Of a stretch of 64,000 nt of DNA, positions 11,423 to 23,740 are shown one piece after another. Source of the stretch: Cryptomeria japonica (Eukaryota; Streptophyta; Pinopsida; Cupressales; Cupressaceae); assembly GCF_030272615.1 (NCBI RefSeq), contig NC_081413.1:337498802-337562801 (forward strand), read 5' to 3'. The notes under the pieces are model-generated. The model worked only from the letters and a program-made list of their open reading frames with translations, made no database searches and had not been told where the DNA came from. How positions within the stretch are numbered: the stretch's first letter is position 1; each line of letters starts with the position of its first letter. The position numbers and the translations under genes are program-made.

Positions 11423-12990
11423 CTAGAAATGACTTGGCAATATATGAAGTATCTCACCTTCAGGCACCTGAGAGAGGTTTTCACCTTTAGGTACGTCCTT
11501 TATTTTCTCTTTTTTAGATTCTAACATCGCCACAATGTGGTTTTCACCATCAGATCTTTTATTTTTATTTTTCTTGTTTTTGTGACTAAGATACTTGATA
11601 TACGCTTCAATCATATTTTCACTCTGTTCACTAGTGGAAGAGTCCATATGTTTGACTGTATTGAGATAATAGGCTAACGTATAGTCATTGGCAAAAGTAG
11701 GTATATTCATGGGTTAGTTTTGTAAAATACAGTCAATCAATTTGGGATGTACTAAGGATAAATTTTGGATAGGTTCAAGAGCATTCATGGTATTGTTATC
11801 ACAACGGCAGATCAAAAAGTTGAGTTCCAGAATGATACCTTGCATAAGTGTCTCGAGACCAGGAAGAGTCAGATCATGATTATTAAAGTTCACGTTAATA
11901 TTTAGCTGATCTAATCTGATAGATATACTTGTAACGTCATTCACTACGCTAGACTGAATGTCATATCGTGGTTAACAATGATAAGATCAGTAGACAGATT
12001 TTCATTGTTTCTATCAGCTGATTCAGAATTTGAGGCTGAGTAGATATTGTCCTGAATAGGACTGTCATCAGAGTCATCAGGTGAAGTTTCCAAGTCTTCT
12101 TCAAGTGATTTAGTAAGTGTATGTATGGTATCAACACCAACATCTTTAATAATGTAAGTTCTTTCATGTTGTGGTTCATTTGTCATTTGTATCTGACACA
12201 CCTGTTGATATGATCTTGATGTTTTTGTGATTTGTTGTCGTCTACTCCATTTAGCTTCCTCTGGACTGATAACTGGTTCTTGTTCTATAGCTTCCAATTC
12301 TTCTTGTGTAGTGCTATATTTGATTTGTTTTGTTTTAGGATGGGGGTACATAGATGAGAAGCTATCTGGTATTCTTCCTTATTTCAGTCCTTGTTCATAA
12401 TTTTCTTGTCTCTTTTGTCTAATTTCCTATATTTCTTTCTCTAGTTTTATGCACATCAGCTCTTGACTATCATCTATGACACCGCTAGAATCTTTTGGAG
12501 TTTCTGTAGTGGATGTGTCTAAGAGGTGGTCAGGACCCCATTCATACTCGTTTGAATCAGTCTCTGAATTGTCTACTTGCTGCCTGCTAGTATATGTGAC
12601 CTAAACTTTTAGTGGTGCAAACAATTCTTTGATTCTTACTACTTCATCTCTTATATCCTTAGGGACCTCAACTTCCTGTATTATTGTAGCTGATACCATC
12701 GGAGCTTGAGCACTGACTATTTCTTATTTCTTGACTGCTGATTCCTCTTTCTCTTTTCTACACTCTGCTTTTGTTTGTTGAGTGTCTACTTCATGTAGTG
12801 TTGAAGGCGATATTCTTTTCTGCCACTTAGACTTACAAACATGTTTTTGGTCGGATGTCTTTTTCGGATTGTATCCTAGTCCAGCCTTATCATTTATGGA
12901 TTTGGTTTGTAGCTAAATTGGTTCAATAATACCTTCCTTTTGTTTGCCCAGAGGACCAATAACTGAGTACCCCATGCGTTGAATCATTTT
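11423..12990 (-). pseudogene. pol linker between protease and RT, element 1
   Basis: Minus-strand open pieces at 12351-11944, 11944-11714 and 11710-11423 match the layout of the acidic, low-complexity linker that precedes RT in element 2. One shared feature is a segment like IPTFANDYTLAYYLNTV against IPIFPNDASIVHYLCTI. They encode no recognised catalytic domain. Frames differ between pieces, so frameshifts are present. Between about 12360 and 12990 I can follow only fragments. Confidence 0.45.
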
Positions 12991-13065
12991 GTAGCTAGGA
13001 CCATATTGGTTTGAGGAAATCTCACAATGTCATACCTCCTCATTTTGACTATCTTCCTTAAAGAG

Positions 13066-14065
13066 CTAGTTAAGAACAACATTCTCTTCTATTTCATCCG
13101 CCAGGGAGGTAGAGGACTGTACAAAGAGACCATCAGATATGGTATTCAAAGCTGAAGTTTGTGTTCTCATAGCCTCTGATGGCTTGCCCAACTGTTTTGG
13201 TGATGGAGGGAGAGATACTAATGAAAGTACCAGTTCTATCTTGTAGCCATCCATGCCAGTATTTGTAATCTTCAATCTCTTTTCTAAGTCTTTCATCAGT
13301 GTTTCTAGATCTTCATTTGTAGAGGTTGCCCTATTATGAGGCACAAAAGTATCTGTACCTTTTGTCAATGCATTACAGATGACATTTGTATCAACATGAA
13401 TACTGACTTCAGCTCTGTTATAAGGAAACTTTAAGCATTGATGGTATGTTGACGGTACTGCCTTCATTTTAGGAATCCATGGCTTGCCCAGTAATTTATT
13501 AGATGACAAAGGAATATCAAGTACCTGGAAAAGGACATCTCTTTCTACCGGTCCCACTCTGATAGGTAATGATACCAGACCTTTAGAAGTCCTTTCTTCT
13601 TCATCATAGGCTTTTATTGTTATTTTCTTGCCAAGATCAATGGCATTTATCAGAGAATCCTAGTTGCATAAACAGACTGTAAGTACAAATATTCAATCCC
13701 ACGCCTCCACCTATCAAAACATGTTTGAATCTATGTTTGTGGATCATGGCTTCAATATGCAATGGCTGGTTATGTGGATGATTTAGTGAGTTTTCATCTT
13801 CTTCAGAGAAGGTCAAATAGTAAGGTGAAGTCAGATGACCCACCATAGACTGAAACCGATCAATGTCTAAATCTTTTGGAATGTTGGTGGTGAGCAATGC
13901 TTTGTCTAGGATCTCTTTGTGAGCAGATGAGAGTTTTAGCAATTCAAAGGTTGAGATTTGAGCATTTGTCCTTTTTAATTGTTCAACGACACTATATCTA
14001 GAAGATGATGATGAAGTTAACCTTTTAAATTTGTCCAAGGTTGATTCTTTTTGTTTGTTTGACAA
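13066..14065 (-). pseudogene. aspartic protease region, element 1
   Basis: The stretch 14065-13637 contains KHVLIGGGVGLNICTYSLF, equivalent to the LIDGGAGLN-type protease active site of Tat elements. The catalytic Asp is replaced by Gly, so it is inactive as read. The stretch 13557-13066, in another frame, contains LGKPWIPKMKAVPSTYHQ, closely matching PWIHEMQAVPSTYHQ in element 2. Protease would process the Gag-Pol polyprotein inside virus-like particles. Confidence 0.65.
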
Positions 14066-14158
14066 GGCTGGTGGGTTTGATGTTGCTTGAGCTAGGTCGG
14101 AAGAACTAGCTCCTTGGAGGGTGACTTTCTTTTGAGAATGGGTGAGATCTCTTGCATA

Positions 14159-15919
14159 TCATGATTCATATGGTTTATCTTGGACTATAATCACATTGCA
14201 ATATTCTGAGTGGGAAGGCTCAATCATGTTGATAATGTTGTCCTGACTAGTATAGGTATAATTTACCTTGGCACCTCCTTTGGTTTTTGAAGAATCACCT
14301 TGTTTGTAAATAGGCAAAGGGTCCTTAAATGCTTTATGATCTGCATTGGTCGGATGATTCCCAACAACAAATTTACCAGCGTCTATGAGATCTTGAATCA
14401 CATGTTTTAGCTTCATGCAATTGTTTATGTTATGACCTTTATTTTGATGGAAGTCACAGTATTCATTTTCTCTCCACCATCTTGGTTTGAAATCTGGATC
14501 ATATGGTCTGGAGTTATCTACTAGTGTTATCAAGTTGTTTGCCAACAAAGTTTTAAAAGCGGATTCATACGATTCTTCGAGAGGATTAAAATCACACTTA
14601 GGTTTGGAAAGCCAAGGCTTTTCTTTGAACCATTCTTTTGTTTTCTTTGGCAGATTTTCTGTTGCAGCCTCAACAGCTTTAAGTGCTTGTGTACCACTAG
14701 CCAAGTTGAATATTGTGGGCTTTGAGTTGGTTTTAACAATGTCTACTACTCCATCGTTAACAACATTCTTGTTTTTGTCTTTGCCAAATTTCCAATACTT
14801 GTTCTTCTCTTTAGAGCTAGATCCTAGTTGTGTTTCTTTCCAAGGGGTGATATCCCCCTTCTTTATGAGCACATCTTCCATTCGAATGGCATTATCTACC
14901 ATTTTGTTAAATGATTGGTGTACTTGCATTTGTATGCTATATTTCAGTTCGGGGACCAAGTTATTGACAAATATATCCATTTTCTCAAAGTCTGGGATAG
15001 GCTGTGGATACCTAGAGAACATCTTTCTCCAGCGTTGGAGGAAAGTAAGAAGAGGTTCCCCCATTTTCTGTTTAGTATTGCAAAGATCGATCATAGTCAT
15101 AGGATGTCGAATGTTGTATGACTATTGTTGTAAAAATAGTTGGATTAGTTCTTCAAACATTTTTATTCCTTTGGGTAGACTTGAGAACCATTCCATTGCT
15201 TGACCCCCTAAACTCCTTGGAAAAAGGCGCATGAGGTAGGTTTGATCATGCATGAACTCCATACAGGCGGCACAAAACTCTCTGACATAATCTTGAGGAT
15301 CTGAGGTACCATCATATTTGTCAAATTTTGGGATCTCCACTTGTGAAGGAAATGGATGTATAGATTCTTGTCAAATGGAAAGGGACATATTGTTTCTAGA
15401 GAATATTGTTTTGGGGACTTGTCCTTATTTTTCAATTATGTGACCTCTATTCATAAGTCTTGTAATTATTTGTGTACCATGAGTATAGGTGATTCTTTCT
15501 TTTTAGTAATGAGCGTGTGAACATCATATCCAGTAGGAAGTTTGGCACCTTGTTTTGCTAGTTCTAAGAAATAGTCTTCCTTCTCTCGGGTCATGATAAC
15601 TTTCATCATTTTTCTAAAGTCTTTATCCTTTTGATAGTCACGAATTTATTTTTCTGGAGGTTCAGTGTCTTCGTCAGTCTCACTTGATGATGAGGAATCA
15701 TTATCATTTTTGGGAATGTTATTATTGTCCTTGTTTCTGTCATTGTGTTCCGTCTCATATATAGTGGGAGATTTAGGCTCATGAAAAATTGGTTCGCCTG
15801 ATGATGATGGTATGTCAGTGAGTGGATCCCCTTCATAAAATGGATTGTTGGTGTATGAAAAGGGTATTCCTTTTCCTTTGGCTTCTTTCTTTCAAGAACT
15901 CCTGGTTTGTGTAGGCATT
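14159..15919 (-). pseudogene. gag, element 1
   Basis: Starts at MPTQTR (ATG ending at 15919) and decays by stops and frame changes. The best preserved part, 15340-14159, reads IPKFDKYDGTSDPQDYVREF, LMRLFPRSLGGQAMEWFSSL, LLTFLQRWRKMFSRYP and a zinc-knuckle-like YCDFHQNKGHNINNC followed by MKLKHVIQDLIDAG. These are typical Tat gag (capsid and nucleocapsid) segments and match element 2 closely. Gag would form the cytoplasmic particle and bind genomic RNA. Confidence 0.8.
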
Positions 15920-16328
15920 TTTATGGATTAGTGTGACCTAAAGTTGTTTATGATGCAGAGGTCAAGATCAATTTCAGAGCTAGTTGTTCTGTTTAGAGTA
16001 TTGTTTGGGAGAAACAACTGAGATTTAGTCTGGTTTTAGGAATGATCTATCCTGTATAAGACATTTATCTAAGTTGATTCTAAGAGTAGTGTAAGATTCA
16101 GTTTGGCTTTAGGAATGATCTATCCTGTATAAGACGTTATCTAAGTGACTAAAATTTGATAGGTAGTTGATTGAACTAGCTGAAAGATGATCGACCAAAT
16201 CATGCAACACAAATGGCAGAGGTACATTGTCTTGATTTGTTTATGCTTAGGATGATGATAACCAGTATTATGTTCATTGTAGACTATTTTTAGGCAAGTT
16301 TGACTATTTTGTTCTGACAAAAACAGAG

Positions 16329-16612
16329 ACTCGTACGACATAATTTTCTGAACCAGATGACAATTTAGCAAGTACAGGATGATAACTATTTTGTTTCCTA
16401 CGAGTTGCTTCCTTGTACTGTATGACAGATGGGTATGTGCAAGATAACAAAATACTCAGAGTAGTTCTGTTTCGTATGACACAGGATACAGAGCCAGACG
16501 ATAGATTAAAACGACTCGTATGACACAAGATCAGGTCTAGGATGACAAACCAGAAGACTCGTGCGACACAGGATCAGGTGCAACACGATAAATTATCAGA
16601 CTCGTACAACTG
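16329..16612. repeat. CTCGTRYGACA motif cluster in the gag leader, element 1
   Basis: Copies include ACTCGTACGACA (16329), CCTACGAGTTG, TTCGTATGACACAGG, ACTCGTATGACACAAG, ACTCGTGCGACACAGG and ACTCGTACAACTG. They share the CGTRYGA core with the intron cluster of the antisense gene (5875-6077). Confidence 0.6.
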
Positions 16613-16738
16613 TTCATAGGACAGAGCCCAAAAATTCTGAGTTTTTTCGATTGCTGAGTATGATAACTGAGTATGACCAATTCTGAGATGGACTGATTTT
16701 AGACCAAGATAGACTAGTTTTGAATAGAATTTCGACTT

Positions 16739-17007
16739 AGGATAGACAAGTTTTTGATACAGATAGAGTTTCAACTCAGGATGGACTAATTTCTGACACG
16801 GACAGAGTTTCGACTTAGGATAGACTAGTTTCTAATATGGACAAAGTTTCGACTTAGGATGGACTAGTTTCTGACTCGTACAGAGTTTTGACTTAGGATG
16901 GACTAGTTTCTGACACAGACAGAGTTTTGACTTAGGATGGACTATTTTCTGACACGGACAAAGTTTCAACTTAGGATGGACTAGTTTCTGACATGGACAG
17001 AGTTTCT
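16739..17007. repeat. ~39-bp tandem array in the leader of element 1
   Basis: About seven imperfect units, each containing GGATGGACTAGTTTCTGACA and then GGACAGAGTTTCGACTTA. One unit contains GACTCGTACAGAG in place of GACACGGACAGAG, which links the array to the neighbouring CTCGTAC cluster. Confidence 0.8.
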
Positions 17008-17513
17008 AATCACTAAGTTGGTTTCTTGTCTTCTCCAATTTTGGTATTTTAGTTTTTGTTTCAAGGATGAAAACACAGAAAATAAGTAGTATGTATAGTG
17101 ACTCCAATCACAACATGCAAACCCTAAGGAATTTGGTGAGGAAAGAAAACCTTTGCTTGTAGAATCAGGTACACACCCAATAGCTAATCAGAGTACGGTC
17201 GCTGAGTCTCACGTAATGGTTCTCAATGTCGTATTATCCGACTCCAAATGCTAATGGGGGCACAAAATGACAAGTATCTTGGGAGAGTTACTATCTCTCT
17301 TGCACAAAGATTATCCCCCTTTCAAAGATGAACCAGGTAGCTTCTAATTTTAATTGGAACTAGTCAGGGATCCGTTCGGCGCGCCAAGGTATAAACTCAA
17401 TTAAGAGGTCTCCCAGCCTTGAAAACCAAGGTGTAATATACCCAAAGGTATGGAGGAGAGCTATTCCCGAGCATTGTCGTTGACTTGATTTTCATCAAAT
17501 CAAGTTTATTTTA

Positions 17514-17541
17514 TAGTGGGTTGGAGTACGGTGGGTGTCAG
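17514..17541 (-). other. primer binding site, degenerate tRNA-Lys type, element 1
   Basis: The plus strand reads GTGGGTTGGAG then TACGGTGGGTGTCA, a decayed match to the 3' end of tRNA-Lys (expected CCACGGTGGGCGCCA). Three bases separate it from the LTR start at 17545. As in element 2, the similarity reaches beyond the usual 18 bases into the T arm. Confidence 0.6.
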
Positions 17542-17544
17542 AGA

Positions 17545-18669
17545 TGTGTGTGTGAAAAAGGGTCTGTAGCTGCAAGCACAACACTTCAATTAAGTCATTA
17601 CATGTATGGTTAGTAAATAGTAATCAATCAATAATAAACCATAACAAAGCGACTAATTGCCTTCTAAAAGATGCGAGTATAAGATTGCTCTCAGATTTTA
17701 TAAGCAATACCAATGACTAGACTACACCAAGATGAAGGATTTAATCTATATGATATTAACTATATGGATGCAAAATGGATGAATAATTCATGCAATAACG
17801 AATTCAAGCAATGATGGATGAATAAAACTAAATATGGATGCAAATAATCTAAAAAGCACAATGATCTTCAATGACTCTAGAGCGAAATTAGCGTGATAAT
17901 AATCTCCAAGCGTATTCTCAAAAATCTCTGGGGTGAATTGGAATGAGAGCTGAAGACTGAATTTATACGAAATTACAAGAGAAAAAGCTCAATTTAGGAT
18001 TAATTGAAAATAATTGAGAAATCAGGTTTAGTTAACCTCGAGATAGATTCCAATTATAATTTAATTGAAATGCATTCAAATTAGAAGTCCAAGTTGCATT
18101 GGAAATAATAATAAATTAATTCCATGCATTTGTGATAAAAATAGATAATTCTTTGCATATATTTGATTTATTCAAGAAAAAGATCTTTCTTTTTCTAAAA
18201 AGCTTTGAGTTCTAATTTTAGAGAATAATTCAATAATTCAATTTAATTGCTTTTTTGATTTCAAGTTCTAAATTTAGAAAAAGAAATAATATCTCAAGTT
18301 TTATTTCTCTTTCAATTCAATTCTTTTTGTTTAATTTCAATTCAACTCTTTCTTTGTAATTAATTCCTCTTTTGTAATAAATTAATTCCTTTTGCATGAT
18401 TAAATGACAATTTTATTAATTAATTAAATATGCAAGGATATTTAATAAATTAAAATAGGATAATTGATCAAAATGATATTCTTGGAAATGATTCGATTAA
18501 TGAAATAAATATTTAATTAATATTGAGTAATTGATTTGTCATGTGATATTTGATGATTAAAGAATTAATAATGTGCTCAAGATTGATTTAATTGCCTTTG
18601 GTTAGGACCTTGGTGATGTTGTCGAGATTAGGGGCCCATGGTTTGGATGACCATTTTTAGGGTATTACA
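17545..18669 (-). repeat. 5' LTR of Tat element 1 (1125 bp)
   Basis: Begins TGTGTGTGTGAAAAAGGG and ends TTTTTAGGGTATTACA in plus sense. Element 2's LTR begins TGTATGCGGGAAAAGTGGG and ends TTTTTATACGTCTACA, so edges correspond. The outer half is very rich in TTAATTAAT. The inner edge is fixed by the primer binding site. Confidence 0.75.
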
Positions 18670-19046
18670 ATAACCTCTGTGTAGTCAGTGAGACTCCTTT
18701 GTAATGATCAGTACGCTCTAGGCAGTGTGCCTTCCTACATGTGCAGGCCCCTTATTGTATCACATACCTTCTGCAGAAGTATTATTTGACTGTGGGTAGG
18801 CTTCCCACCGTGGTTTTTTCCTTTACCGGGTTTTCCATGTACAAATGATGGTGTTATGTCATATGGTTGCATTGTGTTAATTATTTGTTTCATTATTAAG
18901 TTTTATTGCTTACCAGTATCTATTTCTGCTATCCCAGTATTCAATGTTTATGTGCTTTGGTTAAAGGTTATAAAGAGATTTGATTAATATAATCTATTGA
19001 CAATTTATTCACCCCCCCTCTCAGTTGTCCACCGGTTATTCTAACA
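18670..19046 (+). repeat. 3' part of a copia 5' LTR
   Basis: Ends CTCTCAGTTGTCCACCGG then TTATTCTAACA, just before a copia primer binding site. It contains GGCTTCCCACCGTGG and a CACCCCCCCTCTCAG block. Both recur in reverse sense in the LTRs at 28238-29277 and about 61574. The 5' part of this LTR is missing where element 1 abuts. Confidence 0.7.
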
Positions 19047-19048
19047 AT

Positions 19049-19060
19049 TGGTATCAGAGC
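19049..19060 (+). other. copia primer binding site (initiator tRNA-Met)
   Basis: TGGTATCAGAGC, the standard plant copia primer site, two bases after the LTR end. Confidence 0.9.
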
Positions 19061-19105
19061 TTTGGTCCTCTTTTTTCAGAAGCTTAACCACTTGAGGTAG
19101 ATCCT

Positions 19106-20378
19106 ATGGAAACTAATACTTCAAATCCAACGACAACTATTTTTAGAAGAGAAATCCCTAAGCTTGATGAAACAAACTATGGGATATGGAAAATACGAAT
19201 GGAGACTCATCTTAGATTTCTTGGAAAGGATATTTGGGAGATCACTGAGAAAGGATATACACCTTATGATCTGGCATCTAGCAATCCTGCTCCTACAGAC
19301 TTGGACAAAAATATTAAGAATGATTACAGAACTAGAGAAGCCCTCTTGGGTGCACTCACTGATCAACAAATCATGGGATTGACTAATAAATCTTCTACAA
19401 AGGTTATGTGGGATAAATTGCAAACTCTGAATGAAGGTGACCCTACTGTCAAAATTGCTAAACTTGATGGTTATCGAGTAAGATATGAGAACTTGAAGAT
19501 GTAAGATAATGAAAGAATTGCTACATTTATGGAAAGAGTAAATGAGATTATCTTGAGAATTCAATGTTGTGGAGGATCTTTGAGTGAAGATGAAATAATT
19601 TCTAAATTTTTGAGAGTCCTACCATCGGCTTACAAGATGAAGGCTACTGCAATTAATGAATTAAGAACAATGGCAAACACTTAAGTTAATAGAGACATTC
19701 TGATTGGGAAATTATCTACTTTTGAGCTTGAAGAATTTGGACCCTTTGGAGCTGTAAAGTCTAAACCTGCTTTTCATGCATCATCATCTACTGGCAAAAG
19801 TGATTGGAAAGTCCTATGTGCAAATGAATTGGAAGATATGATGAAAGAGGATAAAGAATTTGAGAAACTTGAAGCCTTATTCGCTAGAAGAGTACCTAAA
19901 GGATCGACATGAAGTAAGTATAAAGGAAAATCACCTTTAAATGTTTTGCATGTAATAAGATTGGTCATTTGGCATCTAGATGTCCTGAAAGGAATGCAAA
20001 ATTTGAAGAAAGAGTTGAAAAATCATTTAAGCCTAATGAGAACAAATATAGATTCAAGAAAAACAAACTATGCTACATAGCGGATGAGGAAGGAGTAAGT
20101 GATGACTTAGATGATGTATCGGCAAGAGACTCTACTAGTGGATCCGAAAGTGGAAAGGAATGGGTGTTCTATTCTATAAAGGAAGATGAACCAGAACTGG
20201 TTATCAAGAATGAAGAAAATCCCCTGGCAGTGAAAGTTGAAGACAAGGACAAATGGGTAATTGATAGTGGATGCTCACATCATATGACTGGAGATAAAAG
20301 ACAATTTATGTCCCTGCAAGAATACAATGGTGGTTAAGTCAGATTTAGGGATGACAAAGCATGTATGATCAAAGGTAG
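19106..20378 (+). pseudogene. copia gag and start of protease, truncated
   Basis: The reading starts METNTSNPTTTIF with a gag domain (IPKLDETNYGIWKIRMETHL, then MWDKLQTLNEGD). It runs through in-frame stops at about 19502 and 19682 and a stop plus frame change near 19910. A CCHC zinc knuckle, CFACNKIGHLASRC, follows at about 19945-19985. An acidic linker leads to the protease active site WVIDSGCSHHMTGDKRQF (about 20255-20310). The reading ends abruptly at 20378, where a family A LTR begins. Some stops fit C-to-T changes, for example TGA where CGA is likely. RT, integrase and RNase H of this copy are not in the window. Confidence 0.85.
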
Positions 20379-22499
20379 TGTTGGGACTGATTAAAACTGA
20401 GTCAAGTTTATAGGCCCATTTCAAAATTTTGCCTTACATTTCCGAATGGTTAAAATAAGTCAATTTGAATGGGCTAGTTAGCAAGGGGGGTAAAATGGAG
20501 CCAGTTGATTTTCGAAGGGTAAGGCTTGGGATTTATGTCCTACACCTTTCATTTGGCCTATTCAGTGATGTGCAACTTTCAGAATTCAATTTGGATAAGT
20601 TTATGAGGTACCCAGTTTGAGGGGTGAGCTGAAAGTGCATTTTAGGCACAAATGCAGACTCTATTGAGTAGCCTACTTTGAGCAATTACATCTTTTGCCC
20701 TGTTGATCATCATGGAGAAATTCAAAGTGGATTAAATTCTATGCATAAATGTGAGTCAGCCTGCAAAATTTCAAGTCTTGACAAATCCATTTGCTCAGTT
20801 TTCATAGCCAAATCTGTTTGTAGTTTGTGTGCTTTGACTAGTCCCTGTTTCGACAGTTAGTCGGAGCCCTGTTTCGCACAAGTGTAAAAGTTGCCTCAGT
20901 AAGCGTCATGCCATAATGTTTGCTCTGGGTTATTACTGGTATAAATGATGTGCTACGTTTCAAATTTCAAGCCTTTATCAATCCGTTTGATCGGTTTTCA
21001 AAAGGGTTCATTTAGCCATCATTTTTAGTTATCCGCACTTTCAGTGATATATCGGTTAATGTAGCCATTTTTGTGAGCGCGCCGTTTGCATCCTATCAGT
21101 CTGGTGATCGAACTGATAATTATATGTTTTAATATGTACTTAAAGGTACGTGTGTTTCAAATTTGAGGGCCTACGAAGGTCGTTTTATATTTTTGAGAAA
21201 GGCATCATGTGTTGCCAGGACATTGACTTCATCAGGTCCGTAGTGTCGACAAAGCCAGTTGGGCATTTTCAGAAATTAATATCTCTTCGCTTGGGACTCA
21301 TCTTGAGAAACCATTTGGTAGAAGTCATCCTTGTATATCAGAGTACACGCTTGTCAGATGGCGAGCTCCAGAAAGATGTTTTGATAGGTTTGAAAATTAC
21401 ATCTTCGCGATTAAATGTGAAAATGTGGCGTAATTGCCTGAAGGTTGTAAAATGCGGATTAATGATCCAAAAATGATGCCAATTGTTTCCAGAGGTGTGT
21501 TTAAAGTTCCTAAATCATTTCGAAGGCTAGTCACTTGAAAACAAAATTTTTTTTAGTCGGACCCACTTTGGGGCCCGACCTGACTCATGCCTGTGTCATA
21601 TTATTTTATTGGCGACTTTGTTTATTGAGGAATTTTAGAATATTTAAATGTGGATTGTGATGCAATTGGCATGTGAGTGCAAAGTAAATGGGATGTTTTG
21701 AGAAGGTTTTTTGAAACATTCAACCAAATGTGTTCTGGCGACTGGTGTAGTGTTTAAAAGAGCAAATGAAATCCAAGCAAATGTAATTCAGTTGGTGGAG
21801 GATAATTAAAATGGAGTTCTAAAGCAAATTCAATTGCAAGGTGTAGAAGATTTTGATAAATGCAAGATAGCAGCATGTCAGGCAAATTTGATGTGAAGTC
21901 AAATAAGGACTATCAGAAAGAAAGGATAAGTTGATCTATAAGTCGGCTGGGAGAGAGAGATGTCAAGAGTCATCATTTGAAAAGACACAAATTGATTCAC
22001 TAACATATAAAAGAGACCCAAGGAAATCAATTCAACCATTTAGATTTCAAAGTTGATTGTGATCTAAGGCAAAGTGAATTAATACCAGCAGACCAGCGAC
22101 TTTCAAGGCACAATTCATTTTAATGGACTAAACATGAAGTATCCATTTGACAAAAGAATCATTACAAAGGGAGCTCTTTGTAGATTGAATTCATTAAAAA
22201 CTGATTTTTATGATGGAATTCATTCCCAGTGGGAAAAGATTTTACCTTTGGTGATTAAAATGACAGATTTTGGATGTTGAAGGGAGGTTTTAAGAAAACT
22301 TCAAAGAAAATGTGGTAGCAGGCACAGAGTTTTAAAGCAAATTAAAACTCCCCAAGCTAATGCAACTGCCGATGTCTTTGCAAGAGTGGAGAAAGCATTT
22401 AAAACTTTATACAAAATCAGAATGTTAGTTTTCCCCTTTTTTGCTATGCGTGGTATTTGAAGGAGGACTGTAGAAAAGTCAAAGCAAGTAATAACAAAT

Positions 22500-23230
22500 G
22501 GCAGATGTCTCCCTCCTTCAGTGTGGTTTTCTCCATGCCCAATGACAGTCTTCCTTTCTTTCCTTCTGCGTGAATAATGGAGGAAGATCTGCAGAGGCTT
22601 TCAGCAAGTATGTCTGCGTGGATGGAGAAGGGGTTGTAGGTTTGAAAGTATGCAAACTATGGCAAACACAACAACAACTTCCTCCCTCACGTGGCCTGTG
22701 AAAAGGGAGTTAAACTTCAAAAGCAAATATAATCTCCTTGCTGGGCGTGGCATAGTGGCAGAGACCATTGAAACCCCATAGGAATTGGCAATGAATCCTT
22801 TGCGTGGCATGAAGGAGGCCATGAAAAATGTTTTAAAGCAAAGTGAATAGCCGCATCCTCCTTCTCATGTGCCTCCCCATATTCCTCCAACCTGGGCATG
22901 GCGATGAAAACTGCAGGAAGAGTGCAAGAGCAGGTTTGAAAGTCCCAGCAAATGCATGTTGGCAAGTGTAATCCAAATCCACATTTTGCCCCAAGTCTTC
23001 CCTCTGCATGGTAAAGGAATAGCAAGCAGCGTGGCATGGAGACAATAGCAGCAATCAAAACCAATAATGCAAAATGTAATAGAAAACCCCTCTGTGTGGC
23101 TGTTTGGAGGCCATATTTAACATGTAGCAAATGCATTTGGCAGGTGTAAAGCCAATGTCTGCGACCTTGCCAGCATTTTCCCTCCCTCACATGGTGTTTG
23201 AAGATCAACACTTTCAATCAAATTTGGAAA
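22500..23230. repeat. degenerate ~100-130-bp repeats inside the family A LTR
   Basis: Irregularly spaced copies of a unit containing TGCGTGGCATG-like and GTTTTAAAGCAAA-like words with CTCCTTC stretches. The minus-strand open frames here follow the repeat and show no protein family, so I do not annotate them as genes. Confidence 0.45.
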
Positions 23231-23539
23231 TCGCCATGAAATCACTCAGAGAAAGCTTAAAATTGAAGCTCTAGGCTTAATCACAATATCCCACATTGGC
23301 TGGGCGGAGGTCTTCTTTAATATTTAAAAGCAAGAACGCACACATCTATAATGTCTAAGCCATAAAGGCTTTTGACAGATGGTGCCTATGGGTGCCCAAG
23401 GTGGGCCCACGCGCGGGTGCGGATCCTGAGACGACAGAGGAGGTGACTGAGTGACGATCAGGTGGACCCCACGCAGGCACGCTTCTCGAGGCAGATGGGC
23501 AAATTTTGCAGAGAAAGGCCGGCTTAACTAGTGAGTAGG

Positions 23540-23740
23540 TTTGAGATGGATCAACGGTGCGTGCAGCTTCGCGAAGGCGAGATGATCGAACCTTAAACCC
23601 TGCGAAATGGCGAAAATGCAGCAGGTTAACCAGTGAGCATGTTAGATCAAGATCGATGGCCCGCGTGATTTCGCAGGCCAAAGATGCTCGAAAGTTAGAG
23701 CTTGTGAAATGGCGAAAGCCAGGTGGCACACAGATGGCGG
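23540..23740. repeat. GCGAAATGGCGAAA motif copies in the family A LTR
   Basis: Copies such as TTCGCGAAGGCGA, TGCGAAATGGCGAAA and TGTGAAATGGCGAAA, each near CTTAAACC or GTTAACC. In minus sense they resemble the dyads of the 3780-4990 array. Confidence 0.5.

Larger units (their letters stand above)
5235..18669 (-). mobile_element. Tat-lineage Ty3/gypsy element 1, degenerate
   Basis: In element sense the order is 5' LTR (17545-18669), tRNA-Lys-like primer site, leader with repeats, gag, protease, RT fused to integrase by deletion, then an antisense PMD gene reading back toward pol. The 3' LTR is not visible. The order matches element 2 (34723-53817), but gag-pol here has several frameshifts as well as stops, so this copy is older. 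ATAAC follows the 5' LTR at 18670-18674, with no partner found on the left. The element abuts a copia LTR fragment and probably inserted into it. Confidence 0.75.

Noticed and set aside
14487-15203. 238-codon plus-strand open frame
   Set aside because: It is the complement of well-recognised gag on the minus strand.
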